DNA of 64,000 bases from SZUA-229 sp036567985 (GTDB lineage: Bacteria; Pseudomonadota; Gammaproteobacteria; SZUA-229). The notes beneath the pieces were generated by a model that did not search any database, had not been told where the DNA came from, and saw nothing but the letters and a program-made list of their open reading frames with translations. This document shows, piece after piece, positions 1-8,960 of this stretch. The stretch spans positions 11,361-75,360 of the forward strand of contig DATCTK010000074.1 of NCBI GenBank assembly GCA_036567985.1, read 5' to 3'. The translations under genes and the position numbers were made by a program. How positions within the stretch are numbered: the stretch's first letter is position 1; every line of letters begins with the position of its first letter.

Positions 1-505
1 ACAGGCGGATAAAGAACACGCCGATCTCTGAAGAAATAAGCTGTAGATAAGATGACAGGTTATTCAGCAAAAATGCTGGCAAAGGAATCATAAACAGCAG
101 GATCAGCAATGGCACAAAAATCAGCTTGAATATTTTTATGCCCACGATTGACAGCAGTGCACCGTACAGAACAAACACAAAGGCATACTGTGAAATCACA
201 TAAATTGCGCTCAACTCGCCCATGTAAAACAGAATCAGTCCCAGCAATATCACCAGTATGCCAAGCCGACTGCCATTAAACTCCATCTGTTCTATCTGGT
301 CTTTTTTCTGCCAGATAAGAAATGCGGTTATAAACGGAATAATGTAACCATGACCATACTCTTCCTGGCCGTTCCATATATGCTCCATTTCCACCAGCGC
401 ATCAAAAAACAGAAAGATAGTTAAGCCCAGGAATGCAGCAAAAACGCCCCACAGAACCGCAGACTCTTTCCACACAACTTGAGTATTTTCATTTACATTA
501 TTCAT
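1..505 (-). CDS. Exosortase (EpsH/Xrt family), C-terminal part beyond window
   Basis: Translating the minus strand from the ATG at 505 gives an open frame of 168 codons that runs off the left edge. It has a short polar N-terminus, then repeated hydrophobic segments. Two stretches are typical of the exosortase family: EYGHGYIIPFITAFLIW at about residues 49-65, and FMIPLPAFLLNN followed by LSSYLQ near residues 139-156. Exosortases are inner-membrane cysteine transpeptidases that recognise PEP-CTERM-type tails and are often encoded inside exopolysaccharide loci. The catalytic Cys, Arg and His lie further on and cannot be seen here. The gene follows rfbD in the same direction after a 65-base gap, so it may be the tail of the polysaccharide operon. 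The subtype (XrtA, XrtD or other) cannot be decided. Confidence 0.78.
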   Translation of the reverse strand, partial: MNNVNENTQVVWKESAVLWGVFAAFLGLTIFLFFDALVEMEHIWNGQEEYGHGYIIPFITAFLIWQKKDQIEQMEFNGSRLGILVILLGLILFYMGELSAIYVISQYAFVFVLYGALLSIVGIKIFKLIFVPLLILLFMIPLPAFLLNNLSSYLQLISSEIGVFFIRL

Positions 506-570
506 AATCAATACACTATCCGTTTAAATTCCATATAACCACATCACCAGAAGCCGACTGATGTTTTGCT

Positions 571-1488
571 TTATATAACATCCGCAATACACAGTTCCAT
601 CTGCACCTGCCATTCCGGCACCGAGATGGAAAAGCGTTCAGCTAAACGCTGATTGGAAAGTTGCGAGTTGGCAGGCCGCCTGGCAGGCACCGGGTACTCT
701 GCTGTTGTAATTGGCTGGATGTTTTTTACTTTAAACGTATGCTCAGCCATCAGACCGGATGCAGAATCAATAATGGCCGAAGCAAAACCGTGCCAGCTGG
801 TTTTACTCGCTGATGTCACATTATATAAACCGGACTCGAAACTACCTGCCGCAAGCTCCGGCATGGTGCGGGTTAAAATATGCGAAGTGGCATCTGCAAT
901 ATAACGCGCTGATGTAGGCGAACCGATTTGATCGGCCACAATGCGTAATTCCTCACGTTCTTTCGCCAGACGCAACATAGAGAGTAAAAAGTTATGCCCA
1001 CGGGAGGAAAAGACCCAGGATGTACGGAAAATCAGGTAGTGACAGCCGCTTGACTGAATGGCCTGCTCACCGTCGAGCTTGCTTGCACCATACACATTGA
1101 TGGGTGATGGCTGGTCAATTTCTGTGTAGGGCGAGGTTTTTTCACCGTTAAATACATAATCAGTCGAATAATGAATCAGCAATGCACCAAGTTTTCTGGC
1201 TTCTTCTGCCATGACACCGGGGGCTAGCGCATTCACCTGATAAGCCAGGTCACGTTCTTCTTCTGCTTTGTCCACCGCGGTATAGGCTGCGGCATTGACA
1301 ATCACATCCGGCTTAATCTGCTGAATCAGCTTACGCACGCTGTCAGCATCAGACAGGTCCATCTGTTTCCGATCGACGGCAATCACACGCCCCAGGGGTA
1401 ACAGTGAACGCTGCAACTCCCAGCCCACCTGACCGTTTTTACCGGCAATGAGTATCGTCGGCTGATTGGCAGACTTAGCACCACTCAC
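571..1488 (-). CDS. rfbD: dTDP-4-dehydrorhamnose reductase
   Basis: Last step of dTDP-L-rhamnose synthesis: NAD(P)H reduction of dTDP-4-dehydro-L-rhamnose in the cytoplasm. The 305-residue protein is of normal RmlD length. It shows the Rossmann motif GKNGQVG (about residues 16-22), STDYVFNG, and the YGASK catalytic Tyr/Lys pair of short-chain dehydrogenases. The GTG start at 1488 overlaps the TGA of rfbC (GTGA), so the two genes are translationally coupled and the start is well placed. It is the last of four overlapping rhamnose genes (order rfbB-A-C-D), and supplies rhamnose to the glycosyltransferases of this locus. Confidence 0.96.
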   Translation of the reverse strand: MSGAKSANQPTILIAGKNGQVGWELQRSLLPLGRVIAVDRKQMDLSDADSVRKLIQQIKPDVIVNAAAYTAVDKAEEERDLAYQVNALAPGVMAEEARKLGALLIHYSTDYVFNGEKTSPYTEIDQPSPINVYGASKLDGEQAIQSSGCHYLIFRTSWVFSSRGHNFLLSMLRLAKEREELRIVADQIGSPTSARYIADATSHILTRTMPELAAGSFESGLYNVTSASKTSWHGFASAIIDSASGLMAEHTFKVKNIQPITTAEYPVPARRPANSQLSNQRLAERFSISVPEWQVQMELCIADVI

Positions 1489-2030
1489 GCGAACACCTCG
1501 GCATCCCTGAACAAGTCACCGGCTTTATCCTTATCCGATAGCAAAGGCTCTGCAGTGACTGGCCAGCTGATATTAATCTGCGGGTCATTCCAGACAATGC
1601 AACGCTCGTGCTCGGGGGCGTAATAGTCGGTGGTTTTATAGAGAAACTGCGCGGCTTCACTGAGCACCACAAAACCGTGGGCAAAACCCGGCGGCACCCA
1701 GAGCATTTTTTTATTCTCGGCACTCAGGTGCTCGCCCACCCACTGGCCAAAGGTGGGAGAGCTTTTACGCACATCCACTGCCACATCAAATACCTCACCC
1801 TCCACCACGCGCACCAGCTTGCCCTGGGGCTGCTTGATCTGGTAATGCAGGCCCCTTAACACATGCTGTGCGGAACGGGAGTGGTTATCCTGTACAAAAT
1901 CACAGTCCAGCCCAGTGGCCTGCTTAAACTGCTGTTTATTAAAACTTTCAAAGAAAAAACCGCGTGCATCACCGAACACCCTGGGTTCGATTAGCAGCAC
2001 CTCGGGAATCGCCGTTGCAATCACCTTCAT
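1485..2030 (-). CDS. rfbC: dTDP-4-dehydrorhamnose 3,5-epimerase
   Basis: Epimerises dTDP-4-dehydro-6-deoxyglucose at C3 and C5. The 181-residue cupin protein begins MKVIATAIPEVLLIEPRVFG and contains GFFFESFN, QDNHSRS and LRGLHYQ, the last with the conserved histidine of the RmlC active site. PPGFAHGFVVLSE is also typical. Its ATG overlaps the stop of rfbA by four bases and its stop overlaps the start of rfbD, so all rhamnose genes are read as one coupled unit. Confidence 0.97.
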   Translation of the reverse strand: MKVIATAIPEVLLIEPRVFGDARGFFFESFNKQQFKQATGLDCDFVQDNHSRSAQHVLRGLHYQIKQPQGKLVRVVEGEVFDVAVDVRKSSPTFGQWVGEHLSAENKKMLWVPPGFAHGFVVLSEAAQFLYKTTDYYAPEHERCIVWNDPQINISWPVTAEPLLSDKDKAGDLFRDAEVFA

Positions 2031-2917
2031 ATGCCCACACCATCTTCTTTGGCACGGCTCAGCAGGTACTGGCCATACTGGTTTTTCTTCAGCGGCTGTG
2101 CCAGCTCGATCAGTTGCTGGCGACTGATATAGTCCATTTCATAGGCAATCTCTTCAATACAGGCCACCTTCAGGCCCTGGCGGTGCTCGATGGTCTGGAT
2201 AAAGTTGGAGGCTTCCAGCAGGCTTTCGTGGGTGCCGGTATCGAGCCAGGCATAGCCCCGACCCATCAGTTCCACTTTCAGGTCGCCCTGCTGCAGGTAG
2301 CGCTGGTTAACCGTGGTAATTTCCAGCTCGCCCCGATCCGACGGCTCGATGGCTTTGGCAATCTGGCACACGCTGTTGGGGTAAAAATACAGCCCCACCA
2401 CCGCGTAATTGCTTTTCGGCATCTCGGGCTTTTCCTCAAGGCTCAGCACATTGCCCTGGGCATCGAATTCCGCTACGCCGTAACGCTCCGGGTCCCTTAC
2501 ATAGTAACCAAACACCGTGGCCTTGTTTTCAGTGCGTACATTACTCACTGCACTGGCCAGCATCTCGGTCAGGCCGTGGCCATAGAAGATATTATCCCCC
2601 AGCACCAGGCACACATCATCGTCGCCAATAAACTCCTCGCCGATAATAAAGGCCTGTGCCAGTCCATCAGGAGAAGGCTGCTCTTTATAGCTGAACTGCA
2701 TGCCGATCTGGCTGCCATCCCCCAAGAGTGCTTCGAACTGCGGCAGGTCTTTGGGGGTGGAGATAATCAGCACCTCGGTGATACCCGCCAGCATCAGTAC
2801 CGACAGCGGGTAATAGATCATTGGCTTATCATAGATGGGGGTGAGCTGCTTGCTCACCCCCTGGGTAATGGGATAGAGGCGCGTGCCGGAGCCACCGGCG
2901 AGGATAATGCCCTTCAT
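2027..2917 (-). CDS. rfbA: Glucose-1-phosphate thymidylyltransferase
   Basis: Makes dTDP-glucose from glucose-1-phosphate and dTTP, the entry reaction of dTDP-rhamnose synthesis. The 296-residue protein starts MKGIILAGGSGTRLYPIT, the nucleotide-binding signature, followed by SKQLTPIYDKPMIYYPLS. LGDNIFYG and EKPEMPKSNYAVVGLYFY are also family motifs. The length is normal for RmlA. It overlaps rfbB upstream and rfbC downstream by four bases each. Confidence 0.97.
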   Translation of the reverse strand: MKGIILAGGSGTRLYPITQGVSKQLTPIYDKPMIYYPLSVLMLAGITEVLIISTPKDLPQFEALLGDGSQIGMQFSYKEQPSPDGLAQAFIIGEEFIGDDDVCLVLGDNIFYGHGLTEMLASAVSNVRTENKATVFGYYVRDPERYGVAEFDAQGNVLSLEEKPEMPKSNYAVVGLYFYPNSVCQIAKAIEPSDRGELEITTVNQRYLQQGDLKVELMGRGYAWLDTGTHESLLEASNFIQTIEHRQGLKVACIEEIAYEMDYISRQQLIELAQPLKKNQYGQYLLSRAKEDGVGI

Positions 2918-4011
2918 GACGCCACCCCTGCTGTCTCGCCTTCACCCTGGCTACCACTTTGGCCAGTACCCAGCCGCTGGCGCTGGTAACTGCCATCCTG
3001 CACATGCTGACACCATTCGGCGTTATCCAGGTACCATTTCACGGTTTTCTCGATGCCGCTTTCAAAGGTCTCCTCTGGCGTCCAGCCCAGGTCATTGGCG
3101 ATCTTGTCCGCATCAATGGCATAGCGCACATCATGGCCGGGGCGGTCGGTTACGTAGGTAATCAGCTGTTCATGGGGAATATGCGGCGAATTAGGCAGTA
3201 ACTTATCCAGCAGCTCACAGATGGTTTTCACCACCTCAAGATTGGTCTTTTCATTATGGCCACCAATATTATAGGTATCCCCCAGCTTGCCCTGCTCCAG
3301 CACCAGGCGCAGCGCGCGGGCATGGTCATCCACATGCAACCAGTCACGGATCTGGTCTCCCTTGCCATAAATCGGCAGTGGCTTGCCTTCCAGCGCATTG
3401 AGGGTTACCAGCGGAATCAGCTTTTCCGGGAACTGGTAGCCGCCGTAGTTATTCGAGCAGTTGGTTACCACTACTGGCAAGCCATAGGTGCGATGCCAGG
3501 CACGCACCAGGTGGTCGGATGAAGCCTTGCTGGCGGAATACGGCGAGCTAGGGTCGTATGGCGTCTCTTCGGTAAAAAAGCCTGTGGCTTCCAGATCACC
3601 ATACACCTCATCGGTTGATACATGGTGGAAACGGAAACTGGCCTTTTTCTCCCCCTGCAGCGAACTCCAGTAGCGCTTGGCCACATCCAGCAGGCTATAG
3701 GTGCCGACGATATTGGTGAGAATAAAATCCGCCGGGCCGTCTATCGAGCGATCCACATGGGATTCGGCCGCCAGGTGCATAATCGCATCCGGCTGGTATT
3801 TGTCGAATACCGCCTGAATCGCAGCTATATCACGGATGTCCGCCTGCTCGAAGTGATAACGCGGACTGCTGTCCACGTCCTTGAGCGACTCCAGGTTACC
3901 CGCATAGGTGAGCGCATCGAGATTGATCACTTCGTGATCAGTGTCATTTATATATTGGCGAATGACTGCCGAGCCGATAAAACCGGCTCCGCCTGTAACA
4001 ACTATTTTCAA
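2914..4011 (-). CDS. rfbB: dTDP-glucose 4,6-dehydratase
   Basis: Converts dTDP-glucose to dTDP-4-dehydro-6-deoxyglucose using bound NAD+. The 365-residue extended SDR protein has GGAGFIGSAVIR at the N-terminus, HLAAESHVDRSIDGP, the STDEVYGDL segment and YSASKASSDHLVRAWHRTYG with the catalytic Tyr and Lys. The start is TTG at 4011, preceded by AAGGGTG with a 5-base spacer. The C-terminal tail after about residue 345 (QRLGTGQSGSQGEGETAGVAS) is longer than usual and low in complexity. First gene of the coupled rfbBACD group; a 155-base AT-rich gap separates it from the upstream glycosyltransferase. Confidence 0.96.
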   Translation of the reverse strand: MKIVVTGGAGFIGSAVIRQYINDTDHEVINLDALTYAGNLESLKDVDSSPRYHFEQADIRDIAAIQAVFDKYQPDAIMHLAAESHVDRSIDGPADFILTNIVGTYSLLDVAKRYWSSLQGEKKASFRFHHVSTDEVYGDLEATGFFTEETPYDPSSPYSASKASSDHLVRAWHRTYGLPVVVTNCSNNYGGYQFPEKLIPLVTLNALEGKPLPIYGKGDQIRDWLHVDDHARALRLVLEQGKLGDTYNIGGHNEKTNLEVVKTICELLDKLLPNSPHIPHEQLITYVTDRPGHDVRYAIDADKIANDLGWTPEETFESGIEKTVKWYLDNAEWCQHVQDGSYQRQRLGTGQSGSQGEGETAGVAS

Positions 4012-4166
4012 AACTACACCCTTATAAGCAAATAATTATTTAATAATATTTATATTTTTGGCGACGTAGAAACTGGAGTCAGATCATACTAAATATGTAG
4101 TAAAATAAACACCACTACCATCAATGTTACAGGGTATTCAACCGAGGAGAGAGGCAAGCATAAGTT

Positions 4167-5273
4167 TTATCTTAGCGACTCAAACAGTTCAAGATATTGT
4201 CTGATCACAACTTCTTTAGCATGATGCTGCTGCGTATATTGCAAAGCATTATCACCCATCTCCATTCTCTGGGAATCATCTGAATGAAGCATAGCCACAT
4301 CTTCAACCAGCTTTTCAAATGAGCCTGAAAGTAGACCGAGATTAAAGCGCTGAATAACATCATCTGGATCGATATTCAGGCTAACGGTCGGTGTCCTGAA
4401 CTGCCATGCCTGTAAGAATATATTAGGAAACCCTTCTGAATACGATGTACTAACAAGCAGTGATGCTTTGCTAAAATACTCCGGCATCTGTGAAAAAGGA
4501 ACAGGACCTATAAATTCAAGATTGGGGACCTCATCCAGCTTTCTCCTGATAAATGCATCGTCAGGGCGCTGAGCACTGGGTGACATGATCATTTTAAATT
4601 TTATATCTGGTAATACTTTCGCCAACTCCAGGAATAGCTCAGGCTGCTTGTGCACTCCGCTATTCCCCACCCATAGTACATAGTCCTCTTTTTCTGAATC
4701 TGGATTTACATCCATTGTTAATATATTGCGAATAACTCTTACGTCACCTGAAAAACTCTGCAAGAATCCTTTCTTCTGTGCATCAGTCTGGGCTGCAATG
4801 GCGTCTATAAACTTCAAACCCAGGTTATACATCAATGAAGCTACGCGACTGTCTGTTTTTTTTAATTTTGATTTATCAGCGTCGGCGTCAACCTGACCAA
4901 TAAAAATAATTTTTTTTCTAAAGATTTTAGAGTAGAGACCGAGCGGCAACAACATGTGACGAGGCAACTTAATTAAATACACATCAGCATCAACTTTTAC
5001 TAGATTTCGCATAAATCTTAAAATATCGAATGGCAAATGCAAATTACTCATGCCGAAATGTTTGAGTTGTGACTTAAATACCCTAACTCCCTTTATATCT
5101 TCTACCATAGGCGGCTTACTTTCATTTACAATAAAGCTTACCGAAAAGCCTTTCTCCAAAAATAAAAAACCCAGGGTAACTAGTTGTATTTCAGCCCCAC
5201 CTGAAACACCTCTATCTGAAATATCAGCAATCAAGGGAAATGCAGCTGGTGAAATCACACATACTTTTTTCAA
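4167..5273 (-). CDS. Glycosyltransferase, GT4-like
   Basis: Predicted cytoplasmic GT-B glycosyltransferase that adds a sugar to the lipid-linked repeat unit; donor and acceptor are unknown. The 368 residues include GGAEIQ near the N-terminus (acceptor side), a VLWVGNSGVHKQPELFL segment opening the donor-binding half, and NLEFIGPVP. The usual GT4 E-x7-E element reads EGFPNIFLQ, so the second glutamate is glutamine. The start is TTG at 5273, chosen because a strong AGGAG lies seven bases upstream, just inside the end of the preceding CapK-like gene. AT-rich like its neighbours. Confidence 0.85.
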   Translation of the reverse strand: MKKVCVISPAAFPLIADISDRGVSGGAEIQLVTLGFLFLEKGFSVSFIVNESKPPMVEDIKGVRVFKSQLKHFGMSNLHLPFDILRFMRNLVKVDADVYLIKLPRHMLLPLGLYSKIFRKKIIFIGQVDADADKSKLKKTDSRVASLMYNLGLKFIDAIAAQTDAQKKGFLQSFSGDVRVIRNILTMDVNPDSEKEDYVLWVGNSGVHKQPELFLELAKVLPDIKFKMIMSPSAQRPDDAFIRRKLDEVPNLEFIGPVPFSQMPEYFSKASLLVSTSYSEGFPNIFLQAWQFRTPTVSLNIDPDDVIQRFNLGLLSGSFEKLVEDVAMLHSDDSQRMEMGDNALQYTQQHHAKEVVIRQYLELFESLR

Positions 5274-5274
5274 T

Positions 5275-6633
5275 TTATTTCTCCTGAACGTTTGAGATTA
5301 CCAGCTTCTCTTTTCCACTTTTGGTTAATTCAATTGTCTCAACATAATCAAAAATAATATTTAGCTTCCCACACTTATCATAAATATCTGACTTTATTAA
5401 TGATTCGAAACTATCTTTATAACTGTTATCTGTGATCAGTTTAAGCCTTACCGTTTCCAGATTTTCCTGTACAACCTGAAAACGCACAACACCATCATAC
5501 CGTCTTAAACATATTGTCCAGAAAGTACCAGCGACACGATTACCATTCGGACACATAATAACATCAAAGCTTCTTCCTTCTATACTAGACAATAAGCTCA
5601 AACCTCGTCCGCAGGAGCAAGTTTTACTGGTGAACGATGCAAGGTCTCCAATTTCATATCGCACAAAAGGAAACCCGTAATTATCTAGATCGGTTATATA
5701 TAATTTACCCACCTCTCCCTCGTTGACTTGCTGAAATTTATCATTAAGTATTTCCAGGAAGAACCGCTCATCATTAACGTGGTAACCTTCATGCTTATTA
5801 CATTCGTGAGCAATATTGCCGAATTCACGACAACCGTATCGATCAAATATTTCACTGTCAGGAAAAGCCTGTTGAATAGCAATACGATGCCAGTCGTATA
5901 ATTTCTCGGCAGAAGTGATAATAGACTTAACAGGATAGATATTAATATTATTAGAGGTAATGTATCGGGAAAAAGCTGCAAGTGGACTCGGGTAAGAAAT
6001 TAATAGCTTAGGTTTGTAACGATTGATAATATCAACATAGCTCTGCATTGAATCGTCAGACAGATCATAGGTTGATAGATGTACTATATTATTTAATAAA
6101 CCATGAATTTTTGAACGCAATCCCGAGGCCTTGTTCAGATCCATTTGCGCCCCCCATAAACGAACTTCCTTGTCAGAATAACTTGCTCCGACCCACTTCT
6201 GATTACGCAAAACCACAGCCTGCCTTTCAACAAGGGAGTTTCTATCATTGTAAAAACGCATAGACTCGCCTGTGGAACCACCTGTAGAGTTTTCAACCAG
6301 ATCGACTGAGCTAACGTTATCAGCCATAAGCCGAGCACGGTTAGCATTAACTAACTGTTTGGTTAATGGAGGTATTTTATTAAACGCAGCTAAAAAATTA
6401 TCCCCAAAGAAAACAGCTTCCCGATTGAACAACTCTCGATAATAGGGCACATTTTCATGACAGTGCTCGATTAGAATACGCAATTTTTGAGCCTGAATAT
6501 CCTTCAGTTCCGCCTGAGATTTCCACTGATTATTCTCCATTCTTTTCATTGCGGGAATAACACCATCATTCCTGAGAATATGGTATAAGGGAAAAACCAG
6601 ACCTGACATTAACCTTTCTCTAAGGGAGAACAT
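5275..6633 (-). CDS. Phenylacetate-CoA ligase-like (CapK family) protein
   Basis: Member of the AMP-forming adenylate ligase superfamily related to PaaK; CapK-type members are frequent in polysaccharide loci, probably activating an acyl or other acid group for attachment to the polymer. The 452 residues contain the ATP-binding STGGSTGES (about 116-124), DRYGCREFGNIAHECN, and ITDLDNYGFPFVRYEIGD. A CSCGRG cluster near residue 335 resembles the cysteine motif of PaaK relatives. It follows the deacetylase by one base and precedes a glycosyltransferase, so the three are likely co-translated. The true substrate cannot be read from the sequence. Confidence 0.82.
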   Translation of the reverse strand: MFSLRERLMSGLVFPLYHILRNDGVIPAMKRMENNQWKSQAELKDIQAQKLRILIEHCHENVPYYRELFNREAVFFGDNFLAAFNKIPPLTKQLVNANRARLMADNVSSVDLVENSTGGSTGESMRFYNDRNSLVERQAVVLRNQKWVGASYSDKEVRLWGAQMDLNKASGLRSKIHGLLNNIVHLSTYDLSDDSMQSYVDIINRYKPKLLISYPSPLAAFSRYITSNNINIYPVKSIITSAEKLYDWHRIAIQQAFPDSEIFDRYGCREFGNIAHECNKHEGYHVNDERFFLEILNDKFQQVNEGEVGKLYITDLDNYGFPFVRYEIGDLASFTSKTCSCGRGLSLLSSIEGRSFDVIMCPNGNRVAGTFWTICLRRYDGVVRFQVVQENLETVRLKLITDNSYKDSFESLIKSDIYDKCGKLNIIFDYVETIELTKSGKEKLVISNVQEK

Positions 6634-6634
6634 A

Positions 6635-7846
6635 CTAAAACCTTGATAAAGCGATACGTATCGCCCTTAAAACCCTACCACCCCATTTGTGATAAACAGA
6701 CCCCTGATGACGCTTCACGCCGTAGTAAAACTCGAGCCCATTTGTATAACCGAGCGTTTTACCACGCCATTTCTGAGTGATAGCGCTACCTATACGCTTT
6801 ATGTATTGAGGATTAGCACCAGGCACGTTTCTATAATCGGACTGATCCTGCGAACCAAGAGTCCATGATTTATACCCAGCCTCAACAGCCACATCAAGTG
6901 TAGTGTCATCATAACCACCACCCGGCCAACATATAAAATCGATTGTCTTGCCCAGATTTTTCTCCAGTATATCTTTTGAGCCTTTCAACTCATCCATCAT
7001 TCTGGCACGGCGCTCAGCATCTGTTTCGTACCGTGAATGTTCGGAATACTTTTGCGAAAGCGTTTGATGAAGCCCTCGCAACTCACTCTCCCATCCAGTT
7101 TTTTGAAAGAATTTATCTGTTCCATTATTTTTAACATACTCAGTTATTTCATCAGCAATCTCTTTTGCCGGAAAGAATCTACGCGCCACAAGTGACTTCT
7201 GGTTTTTATAAATCGGAGTACCAGGAGCAACAAGATTAGCCTGGTCATTCCTCATATAATTTGTTTTTTCTTCCAGGCATACATTCCATGGCATCCATGG
7301 ATATTCCCTCGAGTTATGCCCCCAGAAATCTATAACAGCATCCTCAGTGAAATACCAGGTATGAGTTGCTGCATGGGACTGAATATCCATAACGCCACTT
7401 TTTTCCATTTCCCTCATTTCACTCCAGTTCAGAAAGCCGGATATATCCAGATCCTGTTCTGTGCATCTACCAGCATGAAGATCATCAATATTTGGCCTGC
7501 AGTCAGTCGACGGATCAACAAAATCCGTACTCATAAAAATGGTACCTTTAGCTCCATATTTCTTGAGAATCGGATACACATTCACCCAGTTATCCAGGTA
7601 CCCATCATCGAATGTTAGCAGTATTGCTGGCAATTCAAACTGTCTGATTCCCTGCATATATTCGTAAAGATCAGACCAGGTTATGAAGTTAAAACCACCT
7701 TTTTTTAAATGCCTTATTTTTGATTCAAATGCAGAACATGGTTCTGAAATATAGCTAAATACCCAGTCATTATTCTCGGCTCCAACACTGTGAAACATAA
7801 CCACAGGAATGATATTATTATTACCAAAGAATTTATTGTTAACCAT
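6635..7846 (-). CDS. Polysaccharide deacetylase family protein
   Basis: NodB-type metal-dependent carbohydrate esterase (CE4). Seen: LLTFDDGYLDNW with the catalytic and metal-binding aspartates (about residues 76-87), QSHAATHTW providing the H-x3-H metal motif, and FICWPGGGYDD as the fourth motif. At 403 residues it is longer than a minimal NodB domain because of an insert between the histidine motif and the fourth motif. No signal peptide is evident, so it may act on a lipid-linked intermediate in the cytoplasm. The ATG shares one base with the stop of the upstream glycosyltransferase (TAATG). Likely removes an N- or O-acetyl group from the repeat unit. Confidence 0.86.
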   Translation of the reverse strand: MVNNKFFGNNNIIPVVMFHSVGAENNDWVFSYISEPCSAFESKIRHLKKGGFNFITWSDLYEYMQGIRQFELPAILLTFDDGYLDNWVNVYPILKKYGAKGTIFMSTDFVDPSTDCRPNIDDLHAGRCTEQDLDISGFLNWSEMREMEKSGVMDIQSHAATHTWYFTEDAVIDFWGHNSREYPWMPWNVCLEEKTNYMRNDQANLVAPGTPIYKNQKSLVARRFFPAKEIADEITEYVKNNGTDKFFQKTGWESELRGLHQTLSQKYSEHSRYETDAERRARMMDELKGSKDILEKNLGKTIDFICWPGGGYDDTTLDVAVEAGYKSWTLGSQDQSDYRNVPGANPQYIKRIGSAITQKWRGKTLGYTNGLEFYYGVKRHQGSVYHKWGGRVLRAIRIALSRF

Positions 7847-8919
7847 TATCCATTACCTACTAATAAATCCCTATACAACCCTTCCCACTGTTCCGCAACA
7901 GAGCTTTCACTATAATGTTCAACAACCTTTGTTCTTGCCGCATTCCCCAGTTCTATACGCAAGGATTTATTATCAATGATTCGTCGCATAACACGAGCCA
8001 ATAAAGCCGGGTCGCCTGGCTCACACAACAGAGCTTCTTTACCATCAGATACGACCTCAGGTATACCTCCAACATTAGTTGTTACGATAGGTAACCCGTG
8101 CGCCATTGCTTCAAGAAGTGATACGGGCACCCCTTCCCTTTTTGATGACATAACGAACATATCAATAGATTCGAGAAATTCTGTTGCTGGCTGAATACCG
8201 GGCAATTTAATGTAATCACCCATACCTGTCCGATCAATCAAACCCTCAAGTACAGACCGCTGATCACCCTCACCCGCTATTGTTAAGGATATTTTATATT
8301 TTTCTTCAACGAGGATCTTTACTGCTTTGATCAAAACCGGAAAATCCTTGGCATCCACCAGACGACCGAGTGTACCTATGTTTACAATTTCATGTGCATT
8401 ATCTGATAGCTTAACATTGGTATTGACAGAATTTGGCATAACAATGATGTTAGAGGGCTTGACCCCATCATTATGAATTCTTATCTGACGGATATCTTCC
8501 GACACGGCAACACGCTTATTAACAAAAGGATTCACGAGATATTTTTCGGCCAGATGATGATACCATTTTTTCCATGGATTTTTTCCATGTTCACTTGTAA
8601 CAACTACCCTGACACCAGCAATCCTGGCAATAATCGCCGCTTTAACAATTGCGTGGTACATGTGGCAGTGTAAAATTTCTATCCTGTTAGTTTTTAAGTA
8701 TTTATAAAGCCTGTACAAACCAAGAGGTGCATAACGAGTCCGGTAATCCAGATTATAAAGATTAACAGCAGGCGTAAGATCCTTGTCATAACCAGCTGCT
8801 GAATGCATAACAATAACGTGGCACTCATACCCCTTCCCTGAAAACCCATTTGCAAGCAAAGCAACCTGGTTTTCTGCACCACCAACATGCAAGGAACCTA
8901 TGAAATGCGCAATATTCAT
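7846..8919 (-). CDS. Glycosyltransferase, GT4 family
   Basis: GT-B fold glycosyltransferase. From the ATG at 8919 the product starts MNIAHFIGSLHVGGAENQ, a typical GT4 N-terminus; a TTG five codons earlier (8934) is a less likely start. Further signs are NIGTLGRLVDAKDFPVLIKA and the intact E-x7-E element EGVPVSLLE followed by AMAHGLPIVTTNVGGIPEV. Its stop overlaps the deacetylase start. It sits in a run of glycosyltransferase and modification genes and probably extends the repeat unit; the sugar is unknown. Confidence 0.9.
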   Translation of the reverse strand: MNIAHFIGSLHVGGAENQVALLANGFSGKGYECHVIVMHSAAGYDKDLTPAVNLYNLDYRTRYAPLGLYRLYKYLKTNRIEILHCHMYHAIVKAAIIARIAGVRVVVTSEHGKNPWKKWYHHLAEKYLVNPFVNKRVAVSEDIRQIRIHNDGVKPSNIIVMPNSVNTNVKLSDNAHEIVNIGTLGRLVDAKDFPVLIKAVKILVEEKYKISLTIAGEGDQRSVLEGLIDRTGMGDYIKLPGIQPATEFLESIDMFVMSSKREGVPVSLLEAMAHGLPIVTTNVGGIPEVVSDGKEALLCEPGDPALLARVMRRIIDNKSLRIELGNAARTKVVEHYSESSVAEQWEGLYRDLLVGNG

Positions 8920-8960
8920 TAAACAATATTCCAAAACTGAAAAATCATTTTCAACATAAG

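Noticed and set aside
1964..2989. 341-codon open frame on the plus strand
   Set aside because: Lies opposite rfbA and rfbB, which are conserved enzymes; its His/Gln-rich translation has no recognisable motif.
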